From Tetmemena sp. SeJ-2015 (taxonomy: Eukaryota; Ciliophora; Spirotrichea; Sporadotrichida; Oxytrichidae), in assembly GCA_027382625.1 (NCBI GenBank), contig JAJKFJ010022276.1, positions 1-64,000 on the forward strand: DNA of 64,000 bases, read 5' to 3'. The translations under genes were made by a program, and so were the position numbers. Below, piece by piece: positions 59,901 through 64,000 of this stretch (the first letter of the stretch is position 1; each line of letters opens with the position of its first letter). The notes under the pieces are model-generated. The model saw only the letters and a program-made list of their open reading frames with translations, made no database searches and had not been told where the DNA came from.

Positions 59901-60833
59901 CATTAAACTAAAGCTATGCCGTTGTAATTGTTTAAAGTAAGTCTAACAAGGCTCTGAGACAAGTTTCGGGTACTAGATAAATTGACGTCCAGTAAAATCA
60001 TCAGACTTTACAAAGGCAAATGAGCAAGTCTAGAGAAATGAGTGCCTCAAGATGCAATAAAAGTCCATCTATTATCCATGGAGATAAGGAAAATCTGATC
60101 TTGTAATATTTCAATGATACTCTTTGAATTTAATCATGATCCAAAGTCAATACCTCAAGTAGTTGCTGAAGATGAATTAAAAGTACTCTAATGTAAAGAA
60201 GGGGTATCACAAAGGAATTACACTCGACTTCAGGCTTGCATTCATATCTATTTCTAGATAGTTATTAAGAAAATCTTTTATCGAGTTGTCCAAAACTCGC
60301 ACATGATCGGTGGTACTCAAGCATTAGAGGACAAATCCCAAACTCTTAAGTCTCTATAGAATCTGGCAAATATAAGTGGCTCACAAAACGCCTCCAAGCA
60401 TCACAAAATCACTCAGAGTTTCAGTAAGCAACTCAGCTCCACTAATATCAGCCTCAACCTTGGAGCTAAGATCCCTGAGAGGAAAGGATCATTCGTGGTC
60501 CCTCAGGTATCTTCAACTTAGAAATCTTAGAAATCGCATCTTGCTCAAGTACCCACTCACCATAAGTCTATATCTCATATGCCCAGTGCAAGTTAACTGA
60601 CTTCGAATAGCAGCATACCCCATCAAGTGATTCACTCTAAGAAGCCTACATTCTATTGCCAGAGCAACACTGGAGCTACCTTGAATCTTACTCACGCTAA
60701 TCAAGGATACGTTCACTCTGAACAGGATGACTTGATGATTTCATATTCCTGCGATGGATCTCAAATATCAACTCAGGGAGCTCACACTCAGAGACAGCCT
60801 ATGGTCTCTCAGATATGTCTTAGCAATCTATGA
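56980..60833 (+). CDS. large Q/S/H-rich protein, possibly TPX2-like
   Basis: ATG 56980 (MKKQQSSKAFNSATLASSN); after an IES SALNTKSNGNLTGAAVIQT. A conserved-looking block reads SEVFDLRCEFDVPRFLDLNQ then GFDVELQHYRQ and EEEFFQWF, resembling the N-terminal (Y)EFDAP.F.D.. segment of TPX2. FKVPRRQPRVTKEQALKFQF follows, resembling the TPX2 central motif. The remaining ~900 residues are disordered, rich in Ser, Gln, His and Thr with scattered basic patches (RKRNARVNSMVMWGGAAT), ending at TGA 60831-60833. IESs occur near 57470, 57700, 59240, 59970 and 60120. If TPX2-related it would be a spindle microtubule-associated protein; only two motifs support this, so the family call is tentative. Confidence 0.6.
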
Positions 60834-61033
60834 GCCAATGAAAATTTAAATCTTTCTTAGAAATAAAACTTGTTGTTATAATCGAAGGCTGAATCAAAAT
60901 GATGATTGAATTAGTCTTGAAACCTACTATTGAGTTATATAATATGATCTTTATTCTTATTTACAATAATTATTGATTTATGCATGCTGTGAAAGTCTTA
61001 TGTTAGTGTAATTTAAGCATACATAAAGTTAAA

Positions 61034-61736
61034 ATGGATAAGTTATTTTCTCAACCTGCTAAAGACAGACTTGCCTAAAAGCAGTTGCTTATCTTAGAAT
61101 CTAACTTTTAAAAATTTGAACTGAAGTCTGATTCGAACTCATTCAAATTGATTCACTTGTTATATTGTTCTTTTTAGAGTTTTTAACTCAACAACAGACG
61201 CTCTTTCTTTTCTTGATGACTCCCTAGTTTAAAGGTGAGTGAGAGATTTTCAAATTTTATTAATTTTCGTAGAGACAACTAAGCAAATCAGATGCAATAA
61301 AATAAGAGCAGCAGTACTCAGATCTTCTAAGACACAAAAATGAATTTAACTTAGGATTAACTTATCCAACAAATAGATAAGAGTATACAAGAGAGTCAGA
61401 ATCCCAAGTCTAAATTTCAAGATCACCTAATTTTAAATAACTTGAATAATAGAAAGAGTGTTTTCTATAATTGAGAGTGGAGTTATGAAGAGTATCATTC
61501 ATTTCAAATAGAGTGAGTCCTTATTCGAGATAGAAGAAGAGCTCAAACAAAGTTAAACACATTAGAAAGAAAGCTAACCAAGTTCTAAAGCTACTGAAAA
61601 TAAAGAGCAAGAACAAATTAAGAAGGAGTTGATAGAGCAGGCAGCAAAATAAATAGACGCGGATGTTAAACTAGCACAGGAAGTCAAGCAAGAAGATATT
61701 TAGCAGCTTGAAGATATGCTAGATGATTTACTTTGA
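61034..61736 (+). CDS. hypothetical acidic coiled-coil protein
   Basis: ATG 61034 (MDKLFSQPAKDRLAQKQLL). Then STTDALSFLDDSLVQ, a possible GT-AG intron (about 61233-61271), RQLSKSDAIKQEQQYSDLL, and after an IES ESLFEIEEELKQSQTHQ to KQEDIQQLEDMLDDLL and TGA 61734-61736. Small (about 200 residues), helical, acidic C-terminus. Family not recognised. Confidence 0.55.
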
Positions 61737-61806
61737 AATTAATTAGTTTGAGTTAGAAATGAGTGTTAATTTCTTTAAAATATTAATTTCTATAAAATTA
61801 AATTCA

Positions 61807-63253
61807 ATGGCTTTAAAGAATAGTCTCCTTTCGCTTAAAATATTCTCAAGACAGAGAAGAAGCTTCATCATAAGCACTATAAAATAATAGAGCAGACTAT
61901 TTTCAACCAAGACTTCATAAATCGAATGTCTTTTTTCTTTTTTATTATTGAATTCTGAGTAGTCTGATTCTTCTAATCCATATGCGGATCAGGGCTGGTC
62001 TCAACAATCTGCTTCTTAGCAGTCACAAGAATAATAAAAACCAGATTAGGATAATTAAGCGAGCTCTACTACTGCCACAGAACCCCCTCCTCTCTATGAT
62101 TTTCAAGCACCCAAGGATGACACATATCGCAACTACCAGTCTACTAAGGATTTCATTAGGAGGTACCTGATTTTGTTCCCTCTGGCTGCTTACTGTTTCT
62201 ATGAGCTATTCTGTATCACGAAGAACCCGTTTACTAAGAATAGAGAGTTTAAATTCTTTGCTAAGCCTCTTGAATAAATAATAATTATAAGTAAACATGA
62301 ACTTATAGAATTGCATATAAATGCGAATACTTTATTCTGGGTCCGATAGTCAGTAGGATGATAAAGAAAAGCTATGAAGGTCATATATACAAGCAAAAGA
62401 TAATTAAGATTCTACATTTTTAGGTTTTTCTAATTAAGCAAGATCCCGATGAGGTGAAGTTAGTAAGATCTGTAATAGAGAAGCTTCTAATTTTTTTATG
62501 AGTCATAATTAGAATATAACAACTATCTATGCAATAAAATTTTAAGCTAGTGCTTTCAAATGGGTTAGAAAATTTTGTATTTCCTAACTATGAGGTGAAA
62601 TTGATACACGACTAAGCTCTTGGAATGTTCATGAGTCCGGACTAAACATTTTTCGCCTCTATTTAAGTTCTCAAGCAATAAAATATGTCAGAAGAAAAAA
62701 TCGCTCTCTTAATCAGCCATGAGCTAACTCACTATTTCAAATATAAGGATAAGAGATATTCAATTTGTAATAATTATTATGATATTTATTTGGTAGACCA
62801 CTTAGCTCCTTAGACTTGATAAAGTCATTCTTCCATTACTATTTCTTCAACTCAATAGTCCAAAAAGCTAAGAAATAGAAAACAGAGGACTTGCTAGATC
62901 CAGTCTTTAGAGATTTTCAAAAGAAGGTGATGGTGCACGACTTTCTCTGCTTCTACGATGATTAGTGCATCATGACGAAATACTATGAGAAGACTTGTGA
63001 TACTCTTGCCATCTAACTCTGGAAGAGAGCATATCCAGACATCTAACATCCATCCACTTTTTTAAAAAAAATTATAATAAACATGAAGAGGTTGTCGCAC
63101 AAGTTTATGATAGTGTCTCAAGATTTGTTGATTAAACTCCAAAGCGCGGGCTTCAAAAGAAAAGCAGATAAGTTTGATGCCCTTTACTAATATAAGAGGA
63201 AAGATGTCAACATAAAACTTTGTTCAGCTAATTTAGAAATCAAGGCTAAATGA
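61807..63253 (+). CDS. OMA1-like M48 metalloprotease, mitochondrial
   Basis: ATG 61807 gives MALKNSLLSLKIFSRQRRSF, a basic amphipathic presequence. A Gln-rich linker follows, then a membrane helix (DFIRRYLILFPLAAYCFYEL) and ITKNPFTKNREFKFFAKPLE, as in OMA1/M48 membrane proteases, then GPIVSRMIKKSYEGHIYK, QDPDEVKLVRSVIEKLL, VKLIHDQALGMFMSPDQ, and the zinc site ISHELTHYF (HExxH as HELTH). Downstream YYEKTCDTLAIQLWKRAYPD supplies a Glu and Asp like the third-ligand motif E..(A)D. It ends at TGA 63251-63253. OMA1 cleaves OPA1 and other inner-membrane proteins under stress. IESs lie near 61840-61960, 62280-62350, 62500 and 62770-62830. Confidence 0.75.
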
Positions 63254-64000
63254 GTTAATTAAAGCTAATTTCGATTCGATTTCATTTCTTCTTAGGCATG
63301 AATTTAAATAAGTAAGAATAATCAAAAGAAGTCTCTTTGATCTTGATAATGCTTAAGTGGCAAAGCTAAAATAGAATGATGATGTCATTATAAAATCCTT
63401 ACGCTCATAGGTCTTTTCTTTGATTACTAAGCATTCCGTAGTCAGAAGCATGCCTGCAAGAGAAACAGCATCTTATAGAACTGTTTTGACTACATTAAAG
63501 CTGTCTATTACACCAGAGTCAACCATGTCAACTACTTATTCTAAAGGAAAATTGAGACTGGCAAATATCTATTACCATTTTTGCAATCGAATCCTGCAAA
63601 TATGTTTCCAGTGGCTTCTATCTTGTTGATGATATGACCTGAATTTTAAGCAGTCTTATTTTCAATAACCAATTTCATTGGCATCTTTAATGCTTCTGCC
63701 ATGACTTTTACTCCGAATTTCTCCTATAAAAATTTGAGAAATCTTTAACTTTACGCTTTCGTCATCAACTAAATGAGTGAGCCCCTATTCAAGAATTTTT
63801 GAAGCTTGATATAGAGCTACACCTCCGCCTGGTAAAAGACCACTCATCATAGCTGCCTTCGCAGAATTTAGAGCATCAATTATGATATCTCTAAACTCTC
63901 CTTATTCAGACTCCGTACCACCACCCACTTGAATTTCAGCTATCTTGGCAGTCATTCTTTGGTACCTATCTCTGTAAAGCAACTTAAGATGAGCACTTTT
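63227..64000 (-). CDS. CPN60: mitochondrial chaperonin CPN60 (HSP60), C-terminal part
   Basis: The gene enters from the right edge. It reads RYQRMTAKIAEIQVGGGTES, FRDIIIDALNSAKAAMMSGL, LPGGGVALYQASKILEQGL, after an IES KFGVKVMAEALKMPMKLVI, then TGNIFAGFDCKNGN, DSGVIDSFNVVKTVLQDAVS and LAGMLLTTECLVIKEKTYER. These are the equatorial-domain motifs of group I chaperonins (VGG.TE.E..E..D...DALN; PGGG.AL; GVIDP..V....L..A.S.A.L.LTTE). The usual Gly-Met tail is not seen. The frame stays open to 63227, overlapping the end of the M48 gene, so the real stop is probably nearer 63300-63380. The N-terminal and apical domains lie beyond the window. It folds imported matrix proteins with its co-chaperonin. 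Confidence 0.9.

Noticed and set aside
1..64000. TBE-type transposons or C4A4 telomere arrays
   Set aside because: No tandem CCCCAAAA ends and no convincing 42-kDa transposase reading were found; a single unit at 11507-11519 is not enough.
1..64000. CRISPR arrays, bacterial operons, riboswitches
   Set aside because: No regularly spaced repeats, no Shine-Dalgarno-led gene clusters; genetic code, introns and tRNA structure are eukaryotic/ciliate.

Overview
The window reads as germline (micronuclear) DNA of a hypotrich/stichotrich ciliate of the Oxytricha-Stylonychia type; the species cannot be fixed from the sequence. Three lines of evidence support this. (1) Every recognisable gene uses TAA and TAG as sense codons (Gln) and only TGA as stop. 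(2) Conserved genes are cut by short AT-rich inserts of roughly 15-95 bp that sit between short direct repeats of 3-8 bp. Deleting one repeat plus the insert restores the conserved protein in frame, as expected of internal eliminated sequences (IESs) between macronuclear-destined segments (MDSs) with pointers. (3) At least two genes are scrambled, with MDSs on opposite strands. A few true GT-AG introns also occur. No telomeric arrays are present, as expected for internal germline DNA.

Layout. 1-2.8 kb: edge of an unidentified gene and a foldback/MITE element with ~150-bp inverted repeats. 2.8-8.3 kb: a hypothetical protein (-), a homeodomain protein (-) and a thioredoxin/PDI-like membrane protein (+). 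8.8-19.2 kb: a ciliate-type transmembrane protein gene (+), a homopolymer-rich island, a Q-rich gene (+), a Ser-rich gene (+), then a decayed ~1.15-kb copy of the transmembrane gene's middle followed by an intact Ser/Lys-rich tail. 19.7-22 kb: a scrambled helical-repeat gene with one inverted MDS. 23-29.9 kb: a TBC (TBC1D20/Gyp8-like Rab-GAP) gene split into an N-terminal half on the minus strand and a C-terminal half on the plus strand; a DHHC/ankyrin palmitoyltransferase gene and an ARL2 GTPase gene lie inside the gap. 30-41.6 kb: minus-strand genes for a DUSP-domain protein, a Q-rich coiled-coil protein, TSR1 (40S ribosome maturation), a SHIPPO/PG-repeat ciliary protein and a Q-rich protein. 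42 kb: tRNA-Pro(AGG). 42.6-53.1 kb: several uncharacterised genes, one with a PIP-box-like motif, and an FHA-domain protein. 53.3-64 kb: a Sec1/Munc18 protein with an unusual long charged tail, a large TPX2-like Q/S-rich protein, a coiled-coil protein, an OMA1-like M48 metalloprotease, and the C-terminal half of mitochondrial CPN60 running off the right edge.

The genes do not form operons. They are unrelated loci, each destined for a small macronuclear chromosome. Most CDS coordinates below therefore span MDSs plus IESs; the outer limits are a start ATG and a TGA, and internal frames jump at IESs. Where a conserved family guides the reading, confidence is high. For Q/N/S-rich proteins the outline is sound but exact junctions are less so.
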